Source: Chlorobiaceae bacterium (GTDB taxonomy: Bacteria > Bacteroidota > Chlorobiia > Chlorobiales > Chlorobiaceae). From it: a stretch of DNA of 64,000 bases. Of the stretch, positions 39,774 through 47,991 are shown in pieces. Made by a program: the position numbers and the translations under genes. Below the pieces are notes generated by a model. The model was not told where the DNA came from, did not search any database, and saw only the letters and a program-made list of their open reading frames with translations. The stretch lies in contig JABDHK010000010.1 of assembly GCA_012972835.1 (NCBI GenBank), positions 124,001 through 188,000 of the forward strand, given 5' to 3'. The first letter of the stretch is position 1. Each line of letters opens with the position of its first letter.

Positions 39774-39868
39774 ATTGGCCAAAAAAATATATAATAATGA
39801 AAGGGATAAATCTATCCCTATCGTTTTTTAACAAAAGTTTTAATGTACTACACTGATCACAATTTACT

Positions 39869-40246
39869 ATGAACCATCCCCAGGAAGTCAGCCCCACTAA
39901 AGCCCTTGCACTGATTAAAAAAGGCGCATTGCTTGTGGATGTCCGTCAACCTAAAGAAGTTGCAAGAAAATCATTTGATGTTTCTGAAATCATGCTGATT
40001 CCTGTAGGCGATTTAAGCAAACGCTTCCAGGAAATACCTCTTGACCGTAAGGTGATTATTGCCTGCCACGTTGGAAATCGCGGCTTGATGGCTACCCGTT
40101 TTCTGATGAATCAGGGATACACCAAAGCTCTCAATATGCAGCAGGGGATTGTTCGCTGGGAAAAGGAGGGGCTTCCAGTGAAATGTGAGCTGAAACAAAA
40201 ATCCGGATCATGGCTGATGCAGTTGTTTAAAAAATTTGGACGATAA
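39869..40246 (+). CDS. Rhodanese-domain sulfurtransferase
   Basis: 125 aa single rhodanese domain with active-site loop ACHVGNRG (catalytic C66). VDVRQPKEVA is the N-terminal CH2-type motif and MNQGYTKALNMQQGIVRWE the C-terminal one. The basic tail (KCELKQKSGSWLMQLFKKFGR) may associate with membranes. Likely transfers persulfide sulfur between thiols or to cyanide-like acceptors. A CsoR/CstR-type operator and promoter lie about 75-110 bp upstream, fitting induction by reactive sulfur. Confidence 0.88.
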   Translation: MNHPQEVSPTKALALIKKGALLVDVRQPKEVARKSFDVSEIMLIPVGDLSKRFQEIPLDRKVIIACHVGNRGLMATRFLMNQGYTKALNMQQGIVRWEKEGLPVKCELKQKSGSWLMQLFKKFGR

Positions 40247-40545
40247 AACAGAGCAAACCCTACATACCCCTGGTCTTCCTGCTTCCATGAACGAAAACTA
40301 ATGCATTTGATGGTGTTTTTTAAGCGTTAAACACCCCGAAAATTCATACATTCATATTGATAACTGACGTTTAGCACCCTATTAAATTCAGAGTAAATAA
40401 AGTCATCCCGGTACAGAAAATATCAGGATATTTGTTCTTTACTCTTCAAACTACTGGATATTTCCATAAAGAGGGTCAAAGCTTTCACGTATCGATAAAC
40501 CACATAATACTATTGGGTATCGGTTGATTTTCTTAGGTTAACCCT

Positions 40546-42429
40546 ATGACTCAATTACCGCGTAAAAAAGGAAGTCTCAGCCGAAGGATTCAGGCATACT
40601 TCTTCACTATTATAAAGCGTAGCAGGTATTTCAAGGGGAATGCCACACAGATGTATCGCCTGACTCTCGACTATCTGCTTGTTCAGCTCAATCTCAATCA
40701 GGACATACCTTTCCTTTTTGTTGCCATTGTAGTCGGGCTTATGACTGGCTATGTGGCGGTTGTATTCCACGATGCCATCATGATGTTGAGCTCATTCTGT
40801 TTTACCGGCCTGCGATCATTTGGAAAAGCGAAAGTTCTTGACAAATACTGGACGTTTGTTCTGCCCTTGATCCCCGCCTTGGGAGGTCTGCTTGTCGGGC
40901 TTTACAATGCTTATGTTGTCAAAGTCCGTCCTGGACATGGTCTTGCATCGGTGATTAAGGCTGTTGCTCAGAATGATGGGGTTATTGAGAAGAAATTATG
41001 GTTCCATAAAAGTTTAACCTCAGTGTTGAGTATTGGCACTGGAGGCGGTGGAGGACGTGAAGCGCCGATTGTCCAGGTTGGTGCGGCAATCGGGTCTACC
41101 GTTGCCCAGCTGTTGCGATTTTCAGCAACCAGAACCAGAACGTTACTCGGATGCGGAGCTGCAGCGGGGCTTGCCGCTGTGTTCAATGCTCCAATCGGCG
41201 GGGTGATGTTTGCTATCGAGGTTCTCCTTGGTGATTTCAGTGTTAAAACCTTTAGCCCCATTGTGGTCGCTGCTGTTATTGGAACGGTGTTGTCCAGAAG
41301 TTATCTTGGCAGTTCACCAACATTTAATGTTCCAGAATACACCCTTGTATCGAATACAGAGCTGCTTTTCTATTGTATTCTCGGCATTCTTGCAGGTCTC
41401 TCAGCTGTCATGTTTATCAAGATTTACTATGCTATAGAAGAGTGGTTCCAGAGGATGGAAAAACGATGGAAAATCCCGGTCTGGGCCATGCCAGCTATCG
41501 GTGGTTTAATGAGTGGATTGATCTGCATGTGGCTGCCGGAACTCTATGGTTTTTCATACGAAGCCATCAATAATACTTTACGAGGCAATGAAGGCTGGCA
41601 TAATATGATCGGTATCTATTTTTTCAAACCGGTCGTAGCTGCTTTAACTGTTGGTTCAGGAGGATCCGGCGGCATGTTTGCTCCTGCAATGAAAATGGGG
41701 GCTATGCTTGGCGGGATGTTCGGCAGGATTGTTCACCTGTTTTTTCCCACAATAACGGCTACCTCAGGGGCTTACGCACTTGTCGGGATGGGTGCTTTGA
41801 CGGCAGGCATCATGAGAGCACCTCTGACTGTTATCCTTATACTTTTCGAAGTAACCGGAAACTATGAAATTGTGTTGCCTATCATGTTTGCTGCAGTAAC
41901 CTCTTCCCTTATTGCACGTCTTACCTATCGCCACTCAATGGAAACTTATGTCCTGGAAAAAGAGGGAGTCAAAGTTGGCTATGGTATTGCGATTTCGGTA
42001 GCAGAGCATATCAGTATCGCTGAGGTCATGAAAACTGATTATGTGAAATTCAATGTTTCGGAAAGTGCCACAAGCATGATCGATACTTTTTTCAATACTC
42101 CTGAATCAAGTTTTCTGGTGACTGATAATGAGGGACGGTTTTCAGGCATCATCAGCCTCGATGAGATGAGAATTCTTCTTAAGGAAGATTCTTTGGTTGG
42201 ATTGATCGCCGAGGACATTGTCAAGAAAGATGTGCCGGTATTGTATGATACAACAAAACTTGACGAGGCGCTCAAGCTTTTTGAGATTACAGATTTCAGC
42301 ATGTTGCCGGTGCTTGATGACCAAAGTAATATGTTACTTGGAGTTGTCCGCCAAGAGGAGGCTTTTGCCTATTATCGCAAGCAGCTCAATCTTTACGGTT
42401 CAGATCAGCATGAGAGTCAAAAAGCTTGA
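40546..42429 (+). CDS. ClC-family chloride channel/antiporter with CBS domains
   Basis: 627 aa. The voltage-gated ClC core (residues about 50-450) has the selectivity motif GGGREAPIVQVGAAIG and the GSGGSGGMFAPAMKMG filter. The C-terminus carries two CBS domains (about 505-625) sensing adenine nucleotides. The Glu of GREAP is present, so it may be an H+/Cl- antiporter. No co-transcribed neighbour. Its last 13 bp overlap the remnant Phd antitoxin gene on the other strand. Confidence 0.92.
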   Translation: MTQLPRKKGSLSRRIQAYFFTIIKRSRYFKGNATQMYRLTLDYLLVQLNLNQDIPFLFVAIVVGLMTGYVAVVFHDAIMMLSSFCFTGLRSFGKAKVLDKYWTFVLPLIPALGGLLVGLYNAYVVKVRPGHGLASVIKAVAQNDGVIEKKLWFHKSLTSVLSIGTGGGGGREAPIVQVGAAIGSTVAQLLRFSATRTRTLLGCGAAAGLAAVFNAPIGGVMFAIEVLLGDFSVKTFSPIVVAAVIGTVLSRSYLGSSPTFNVPEYTLVSNTELLFYCILGILAGLSAVMFIKIYYAIEEWFQRMEKRWKIPVWAMPAIGGLMSGLICMWLPELYGFSYEAINNTLRGNEGWHNMIGIYFFKPVVAALTVGSGGSGGMFAPAMKMGAMLGGMFGRIVHLFFPTITATSGAYALVGMGALTAGIMRAPLTVILILFEVTGNYEIVLPIMFAAVTSSLIARLTYRHSMETYVLEKEGVKVGYGIAISVAEHISIAEVMKTDYVKFNVSESATSMIDTFFNTPESSFLVTDNEGRFSGIISLDEMRILLKEDSLVGLIAEDIVKKDVPVLYDTTKLDEALKLFEITDFSMLPVLDDQSNMLLGVVRQEEAFAYYRKQLNLYGSDQHESQKA

Positions 42430-42584
42430 CAAATGGCTTTGTTGCCTTGAAAAAAAGCAGCATAGGAAACTACCACAGCAGCAGGCTTACCGTGTAGAGT
42501 AATGTTTTGGGGGCCATCACTGATAGCGTTTCTAACGACTTCGTTCAAATGATTTTTTGCTTCTTGCAGTTGCCATGTTCTCAT
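42417..42584 (-). pseudogene. Truncated Phd/YefM-family antitoxin gene, toxin partner lost
   Basis: The - strand frame ATG 42584 to TGA 42417 gives 55 aa beginning MRTWQLQEAKNHLNEVV, with ITLHGKPAAVVVSYAAF, the clear N-terminal DNA-binding domain of Phd/YefM antitoxins. Full-length proteins are about 80-90 aa, so the toxin-neutralising C-terminus is missing or degraded (ends GNKAICQAF). Downstream on the same strand is clcA antisense, with no toxin gene. A solo relic of a type II toxin-antitoxin locus. Confidence 0.7.
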
Positions 42585-42833
42585 TCCCACTCTCTCTGAT
42601 GTAGCAAGTTTATATACTGGCTTTTTTCATTTGTGCGAAGTGGGATGACAACGCATTTCGATAAGTCGCTATAAAAATAAAGTATATTGATGCGCAAAAG
42701 CAAAGCCTGTTTTTCCAGGTTTTCAATATTTCCTCATGCGACAGAAAGTCATCACACAATGTGAGCAGTAGTCGTTATCTTTTCTGTAGAAAGCTTCTTA
42801 TCGCATCTTCAGCCCATCAACAATTTTCTCTTT

Positions 42834-43036
42834 ATGACCATTCAGGATTATATCGAGGCTATCAACAAGCGCTTCAAGGCAGGGATTTCAACGGAGCACA
42901 GTTACCGGGGTGACCTGCAGAGTCTGCTGAAGATGTGCGGCATTACCAGAGAATCATTGTGGCTTTGTGTGAGACCGACCGGATTATGAAGGTGATTGAT
43001 ACTCTTGATTTTGAATGCTCTGTTCCCATGCAGTAA
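42834..43036 (+). pseudogene. Internally deleted restriction-modification (N6-adenine methylase) remnant
   Basis: From ATG 42834 the frame reads MTIQDYIEAINKRFKAGIST then EHSYRGDLQSLL, the typical N-terminus of type IIG/Eco57I-like restriction-methylase proteins. After about 35 residues the frame fails. In another frame QRIIVALCETDRIMKVIDTL runs to a stop at 43034, like the C-terminus of the same family. About 200 bp thus join the two ends of a protein normally of about 1000 aa. A large internal deletion is the simplest reading. Confidence 0.6.
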
Positions 43037-43045
43037 AGATAACTG

Positions 43046-43126
43046 TTGGTACATTTCAGTGATACCAGTAAACGATATTTCCAATGATTGGTACATTTCA
43101 GTGATACCAGTAAACGATATTTCCAA
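43046..43126. repeat. 42-bp-period tandem duplication in the lysR leader
   Basis: A 39-bp unit at 43046-43084 is repeated identically at 43088-43126, with 3 bp between. Each copy starts TTGGTACATTTCAGTGATAC and ends ATATTTCCAA. It lies 8 bp upstream of the lysR start. The outer parts contain GGTA...TACC inverted bases. Could be a duplicated operator or a leftover of a mobile element. Confidence 0.85.
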
Positions 43127-43133
43127 GCATAGC

Positions 43134-44042
43134 ATGTTTGATTTCCGCCTGAAAGTATTTGACACAGTTGCTCGTCGGCTCAGCTTTACCAAAGCCGCAG
43201 ATGAACTCTTCATAACCCAGCCCGCAGTTACCAAGCATATCAAACAGCTTGAAAACTATTTCAAGCTGCCACTTTTTGAACGGAAGGGCAATACGGTAAC
43301 GCTGACCAATGCTGGCGAACTGCTTTTGAAGCATACAGAGTCGTTGCAGGAGATTTCACGGCGATTAGAGTTTGAAATAAGCCTGCTCAAAGAATCGCAC
43401 AAAGGGTGTCTGCGGCTTGGTGCCAGTACCACTGTGTTCCAATATGTCCTTCCGCCAATTCTTGCCCGATTCAAGAAAAGTTATAAAGATGTTCAGTTAC
43501 AGATGCTTCATGCCAATACAGAGCATATTGAGCAGGCACTTCTCAGAAAAGAGATTGAGTTGGGTGTCATTGAAGGGGATTCCAAACGGCGCGATATTCA
43601 CTATACGCCATTTGCTCGGGATGAAATTGTCCTGGTCAGTTCCGCAAAAAATCCGCTGGCAAAAAAAGATGAAATCAGGCTTGATGAACTTCCATCAATT
43701 CCACTGCTTCTTCGAGAGCCGGGATCGGGGACGCTTGAGGTGGTCCTCAACGCATTACAAAAAGCAGATATCAAGGTGTCGGGCTTAAACGTGGAAATGT
43801 ACCTTGGCAGTTCTGAAGCCATAAAATCATACCTACTGCATTCGACCTGTATGGCTTTTATTTCAAGGCATGCTGTATTAAAAGAGGTTGATTCGGGTTG
43901 CCTGAAAATTGTTGCAATTAAGCGGTTTTCAGTACCCCGCCAGTTTTTCTTCATTACGCATCCTGGCCCGGAGGGTGGCCTGACTGCTCTTTTTATGCGA
44001 TTTGCACTTTTAAATTATAACGTACAGTCGCTTACACTATAA
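43134..44042 (+). CDS. LysR-family transcriptional regulator (YeiE/CbbR-like)
   Basis: 302 aa from ATG 43134 (MFDFRLKVFDTVARRLSFTK). The frame continues upstream to 42996 but only through the tandem duplication, so the family start is chosen. N-terminal winged HTH (ITQPAVTKHIKQLENYF) and a two-lobe effector domain (about 90-295). The next gene, 101 bp downstream, is a YeiH-type exporter. In enterobacteria the LysR protein YeiE controls yeiH in response to sulfite, so a sulfite-responsive regulator is likely here. Confidence 0.88.
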   Translation: MFDFRLKVFDTVARRLSFTKAADELFITQPAVTKHIKQLENYFKLPLFERKGNTVTLTNAGELLLKHTESLQEISRRLEFEISLLKESHKGCLRLGASTTVFQYVLPPILARFKKSYKDVQLQMLHANTEHIEQALLRKEIELGVIEGDSKRRDIHYTPFARDEIVLVSSAKNPLAKKDEIRLDELPSIPLLLREPGSGTLEVVLNALQKADIKVSGLNVEMYLGSSEAIKSYLLHSTCMAFISRHAVLKEVDSGCLKIVAIKRFSVPRQFFFITHPGPEGGLTALFMRFALLNYNVQSLTL

Positions 44043-44143
44043 CTTCTGGTTATGGAGTATAACTTTTTACCATTGGCATAGCAGCTTTTTTTGTAGCAAG
44101 TTACTACTGTTTAAGATCAATCATCAATGAGCAGGAGTAGGCA

Positions 44144-45106
44144 ATGGCTTTAGAAGTTAATAGTGCAAAGGTGCCAATGAATGAGAACATTAAACCGAAA
44201 CTATTATTTCTGGTTTTGATGTTGGCGAGTTGTTTTCCTTTTGTCAGCGCACCAATGGCTTTGGTCGCAGGAATCGCCTTTGGTATTAAAGCTGGAAACC
44301 CCTGGGGTAAAAGTGTCTCGGTCTGGACAAAACGGCTCTTACAGATATCAGTTGTTGGATTAGGGTTTGGCATGAACCTTCCTGAGCTTATCACGACTGG
44401 CAAAGATGCCTTTCTCTATACAGCCATCAGCATAAGCCTTACCATGGCCGTGGGTCTTTTGCTCGGCAAATTATTTAAAACCGATAAAACAACATCACTT
44501 CTGATCTCTTTTGGAACAGCTATTTGCGGAGGCAGCGCCATTGCCGCCATGGCTCCTGTTATAAAAGCCGAAGCCGAAGAGACCGGAGTATCACTTGCCA
44601 CCATATTCACACTTAATTCCGCAGCATTGCTCCTCTTTCCACCTCTGGGACATCTATTAAACATGGGTCAGCGGCAGTTCGGCCTTTGGGCGGCTCTCGC
44701 CATTCACGATACAAGCAGTGTTGTAGGAGCAGCTGCAGCGTATGGTGCACTTGCTCTCGCAATCGGCACAACAGTCAAGTTAACCAGAGCACTCTGGATA
44801 ATGCCATCGGCCCTCATAGCGGCATGGTTTACCAAATCGGAAGGCAAGGTCAAGGTTCCGCTTTTCATCATTGGCTTTGTCGCAGCAGCTGTCATCAGTA
44901 CTCTTGTTCCGCAGTTTGGCTCACTCTGGCATGGACTAAACGGCATTGCAAAACAGAGTCTGGTCGTAACTCTCTTTCTTATCGGCAGTGGCATGACCAG
45001 AAACGTGTTGGCCAAAACAGGCGTAAGACCACTTGCCCAGGGAGTAAGCCTCTGGATAGTGGTATCCGTAGTAAGCTGTACCGCCATACTTCAGGGCTGG
45101 ATATAA
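44144..45106 (+). CDS. YeiH/UPF0324-family membrane protein (putative sulfate/sulfite exporter)
   Basis: 320 aa, about 9-10 membrane helices. A good site (AGGAGT) precedes ATG 44144. Family motifs are LGFGMNLPELITTGKDAF and FGTAICGGSAIAAMAPVIKA, with HDTSSVVGAAAAYG and ALWIMPSALIAAWF later. It sits after a LysR gene, the classical YeiE-YeiH pair. Substrate is not established in the family beyond the PSE (putative sulfate exporter) label. Sulfite or sulfate efflux would suit a sulfur oxidiser. Confidence 0.85.
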   Translation: MALEVNSAKVPMNENIKPKLLFLVLMLASCFPFVSAPMALVAGIAFGIKAGNPWGKSVSVWTKRLLQISVVGLGFGMNLPELITTGKDAFLYTAISISLTMAVGLLLGKLFKTDKTTSLLISFGTAICGGSAIAAMAPVIKAEAEETGVSLATIFTLNSAALLLFPPLGHLLNMGQRQFGLWAALAIHDTSSVVGAAAAYGALALAIGTTVKLTRALWIMPSALIAAWFTKSEGKVKVPLFIIGFVAAAVISTLVPQFGSLWHGLNGIAKQSLVVTLFLIGSGMTRNVLAKTGVRPLAQGVSLWIVVSVVSCTAILQGWI

Positions 45107-45126
45107 ATAAGGCTTTGGGGCGTCTC

Positions 45127-45465
45127 TCAGGCTTTTTTGACAAATTCCGACTTCAATTGCATGGATCCGAAACCATCAATCTTGCAGTCGATGTCGTGGT
45201 CACTGTCGATAAGGCGGATGTTTTTCACCTTCGTGCCGCCCTTGATCACCGATGACGATCCCTTGACCTTCAGGTCCTTGATTACCGTTACCGTATCGCC
45301 GTCTTGCAATACCTTGCCATTCGCATCTTTCCAGACGCGGGCCTCTTCCGATGCATGAGCTGCAGACTTGCTCCATTCATAGGCGCATTCCGGGCAGGTC
45401 AAGAGTACCCCAACCTCATAGGTGTATTCCGAGTTGCATTTCGGGCAGTTTGGCAAGTCGCTCAT
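45127..45465 (-). CDS. YjdM/PhnA-family zinc-ribbon protein
   Basis: 112 aa. N-terminal zinc ribbon ([10 protein letters not shown] ... CPECAYEW, residues about 7-30) and a C-terminal SH3-like beta domain beginning [24 protein letters not shown]. Called PhnA historically, although it is not the phosphonoacetate hydrolase; a general nucleic-acid or metal role is guessed. It converges on the yeiH gene, with 20 bp between stops. Transcribed alone. Confidence 0.9.
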   Translation of the reverse strand: MSDLPNCPKCNSEYTYEVGVLLTCPECAYEWSKSAAHASEEARVWKDANGKVLQDGDTVTVIKDLKVKGSSSVIKGGTKVKNIRLIDSDHDIDCKIDGFGSMQLKSEFVKKA

Positions 45466-45762
45466 GATCTTCCTTTTTCAAAATTTTCCAGCAAAGTTTT
45501 TTGCGATAAAATAATGATTTGTAGCAATGCTCCTACAAAAAAGATTCCGCGCTTTGCACAACAACCATGCTGGTATGGCAACTGTCTTTTCTTCAAAGTT
45601 TTAAGTGAAAATTTAGGGATTCTTAATGACTGTTTAGGATTCTATTTACTAATCTTACAGCTAACCATGGAGATGCCAACGCCAAGGAGTGGTATAGTTG
45701 ACGAGAACGTTATCTCTCCTTATTGCTGATAATTGATAGTAACGCCTTGATGATAATGAATT

Positions 45763-46338
45763 ATGTGGAAATCTGTTCTTATACAACGAACCTTACCTCT
45801 TACGCTTTCCTATCTGCTGCTGATTATTGCGGCAATTTCGCTGGACTATTTTTTACATGTTGCTCATTTCGCTTGGATAGGTCGTTATATGGGGATTGCT
45901 GGTACAGTTCTGCTTGTATTTTCATTTAGCTACTCCGTACGTAAAAGAAAACTCATACACAATGGCGCACTGAAATTTTTTCTCTGGCTTCATTGCAAAG
46001 CAGGATGGATAGGAACCCTTATGATTCTTATCCATTCAGGTATTCATTTCAATGCCCTTCTTCCCTGGGCGGCCACACTTTTAATGCTTGTGGTAACAGC
46101 CAGTGGGCATGTCGGCCAATATCTGCTAAAAAAAGTCAGGGATGAAGTGAAGATGAAAATAAAACAGCTTGGTTTGAAAGTGAGTGATGAAGAGATTGAC
46201 CGGCAGCACTACTGGGATACTTTGACCGTAAAAACTCTGGAGCAATGGAGAACCTTGCATATTCCTATGGTTTCAGTGTTGATGGCATTAACCCTGATCC
46301 ATATTCTGAGCATAACATTCTTCCTGAACTGGATGTGA
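45763..46338 (+). CDS. Cytochrome b-like membrane protein
   Basis: 191 aa with five hydrophobic segments. His residues suited to haem b ligation lie in the helices (FFLWLHCKAGWIG, LIHSGIHFNALLPW, ASGHVGQYLL, LTLIHILSITF). A cytoplasmic-type charged loop (KKVRDEVKMKIKQLGLKVSDEE) separates the last two helices. It is followed 5 bp later by an octaheme cytochrome c gene, so the two likely form a quinol-linked b/c unit. No known named enzyme was recognised. Confidence 0.65.
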   Translation: MWKSVLIQRTLPLTLSYLLLIIAAISLDYFLHVAHFAWIGRYMGIAGTVLLVFSFSYSVRKRKLIHNGALKFFLWLHCKAGWIGTLMILIHSGIHFNALLPWAATLLMLVVTASGHVGQYLLKKVRDEVKMKIKQLGLKVSDEEIDRQHYWDTLTVKTLEQWRTLHIPMVSVLMALTLIHILSITFFLNWM

Positions 46339-46342
46339 ACCG

Positions 46343-47041
46343 ATGAGAGCCCTGTTAATAGTATTTATTGCATTAGCTATAATTTTTGCCTCTCTGGCTG
46401 CCGTTTTCCCGGAGGTATTGCTTAACCCAGGCGCGCTGATGCAAGGGCATCACTCATTTGAAAAAGAGTGTCTGAGTTGCCATAAACCTTTTGCTGGTGC
46501 AACGACGGTTCAGTGTATCAGTTGTCATAAACAGAGAGATATCAGTGTCAGGAATGTAGCGGGAGCATGGCTTCCCAAAAACACAACCAAGGCTCTGTTT
46601 CACAGGGCAGTTAGTGCCAACTCATGCTTAAGCTGCCATACTGATCATAGGGGGAGGGCTGCGGCAAAAGCACTTAAACCCTTTATGCATGAGGCGCTAT
46701 CGCCTGTACAGCAAAAAGAGTGCTTAATATGCCACCTGAATAAAAAACCGCAGGATCTCCTGCATCGTTATGCACAGGGTAATTGCTCGGAATGCCATGG
46801 CAAGAAGCAATGGAACCCGGCAACATTCGATCATGACAGATATTTCAGGCTTGACAGTAATCATAGTGTCAGTTGCATTACCTGCCATACCGAACCAGGA
46901 AATTACAGAAAATATACCTGTTGCAACTGCCATGAGCATTCACCTGCCAGGATTGCCTGGAAGCATGAAAAAGAAGGAATATTGAATTACCAGAACTGCA
47001 TGAAATGCCATCGTGACGGAAGCTTGGAGGGTGGGGATTGA
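46343..47041 (+). CDS. Octaheme membrane-anchored cytochrome c
   Basis: 232 aa. N-terminal membrane anchor or signal (residues about 1-25). Eight CxxCH motifs in order: CLSCH, CISCH, CLSCH, CLICH, CSECH, CITCH, CCNCH and CMKCH, with many extra His, as in multihaem class III cytochromes. It directly follows a cytochrome b-like gene (5-bp gap), suggesting a membrane-to-periplasm electron conduit. Similar to quinol-oxidising or reducing conduits of sulfur-metabolising bacteria, but the acceptor is not shown. Confidence 0.8.
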   Translation: MRALLIVFIALAIIFASLAAVFPEVLLNPGALMQGHHSFEKECLSCHKPFAGATTVQCISCHKQRDISVRNVAGAWLPKNTTKALFHRAVSANSCLSCHTDHRGRAAAKALKPFMHEALSPVQQKECLICHLNKKPQDLLHRYAQGNCSECHGKKQWNPATFDHDRYFRLDSNHSVSCITCHTEPGNYRKYTCCNCHEHSPARIAWKHEKEGILNYQNCMKCHRDGSLEGGD

Positions 47042-47065
47042 TATCAAGGATCTTGCTCAAAATGA

Positions 47066-47188
47066 GCCGATATAATAAAAAGGCAAAAAAAAGCTGGATG
47101 CGATAACTTTATAACCAAACCCATCAATAAACAAGAGCTTATCATCTTAATGACAGATCTGCTGAAATCGGAAGCATCAACACACTAA
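47066..47188 (+). pseudogene. C-terminal fragment of a CheY-like receiver domain
   Basis: After an in-frame stop (47063-47065) the + strand reads DIIKRQKKAGCDNFITKPIN then KQELIILMTDLLKSEASTH and stop at 47186. AGCDNFITKPINKQEL is the beta5/alpha5 end of response-regulator receiver domains, with the conserved Lys-Pro. The N-terminal two-thirds are missing. It overlaps the cbiO stop by 4 bp on the other strand. A relic of a lost response regulator or hybrid kinase. Confidence 0.6.
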
Positions 47189-47991
47189 TGCTCCTCTAGC
47201 GGCAGATGCTTGTGAACATGCTCCTGGCCATCATGCTGGTGACGATGAATGTGTATCAGATTATTCAACTCAAGGAGTGGATTGTCATTCAAGACAGATT
47301 CTGAAGAGCCTCCACTGACAATCCTTTTGTTCCGTCCAAACACATAGACTGTATCAGCTATCTCCCCGATAATATGCAAGTCATGTGTAGCGGTGATAAT
47401 GGTTTTCCCTCGCTGGTTGGCAGTGACAATAAAGTCAATAATGTGCCGGACGGTTAAAGGGTCGAGTCCGGCAGTCGGTTCATCGAATAAATAGACATCA
47501 GGATCAATTGCAAGCACAGATGCGATTGCTACCCGCCTTTTCTCTCCGATACTCAACTGATGGGGAACCCTGTCCAACAGGTGCTGAATATCTAAAACCT
47601 GAGCAATTTCAAGGATACGCCTCTTGACCTCTTTCTCAGCAACACCAAGCTGCAATGGTCCAAAGGCAATATCCTCTCTCACTGAGGGGCAAAACAACTG
47701 GATATCTGCGTTCTGAAAAACAAGGCCAACTCTTTTTCTAAAGCGGTGTGCAGCCTTTTCATCATCATGCGAATGTTCAAGTAACCTCTCACCAAAGGCT
47801 GTCATGTTACCTTGATCTGGGAAAATCAGTCCATCCAGGAGTTGCAATAAGGTCGACTTTCCTGTTCCGTTGGCGCCAATGACCGCAATTTTTTCACCCG
47901 ATCGGATAGTCATATCAATACCGCACAGTGCAGGGAATTTGCCCATATACGAGTAGTGCACATCTTTCAATTCAAAAATAATGTTACTCAT
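47185..47991 (-). CDS. cbiO: Cobalt/nickel ECF transporter ATPase CbiO
   Basis: 268 aa ECF-type ATPase. Walker A GANGTGKST near residue 40, signature LSIGEKRR (the S-I-G variant common in CbiO), Walker B VYLFDEPTAGLD and ATHDLH. The C-terminus is His-rich (HIHRHQHDGQEHVHKHLP, about residues 245-265), probably metal-binding. It overlaps cbiQ by 4 bp. Drives uptake of Co2+ (or Ni2+) by CbiM/PDGLE/CbiQ. Confidence 0.9.
   Translation of the reverse strand: MSNIIFELKDVHYSYMGKFPALCGIDMTIRSGEKIAVIGANGTGKSTLLQLLDGLIFPDQGNMTAFGERLLEHSHDDEKAAHRFRKRVGLVFQNADIQLFCPSVREDIAFGPLQLGVAEKEVKRRILEIAQVLDIQHLLDRVPHQLSIGEKRRVAIASVLAIDPDVYLFDEPTAGLDPLTVRHIIDFIVTANQRGKTIITATHDLHIIGEIADTVYVFGRNKRIVSGGSSESVLNDNPLLELNNLIHIHRHQHDGQEHVHKHLPLEEH

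Noticed and set aside
43046-43126. CRISPR array
   Set aside because: Two units with only 3 bp between; no spacers and no cas genes. It is a tandem duplication.
42996-43133. Longer lysR start that includes the tandem repeat as coding
   Set aside because: LysR proteins start at the HTH; the extra 46 residues are the translated duplication and the R-M remnant.
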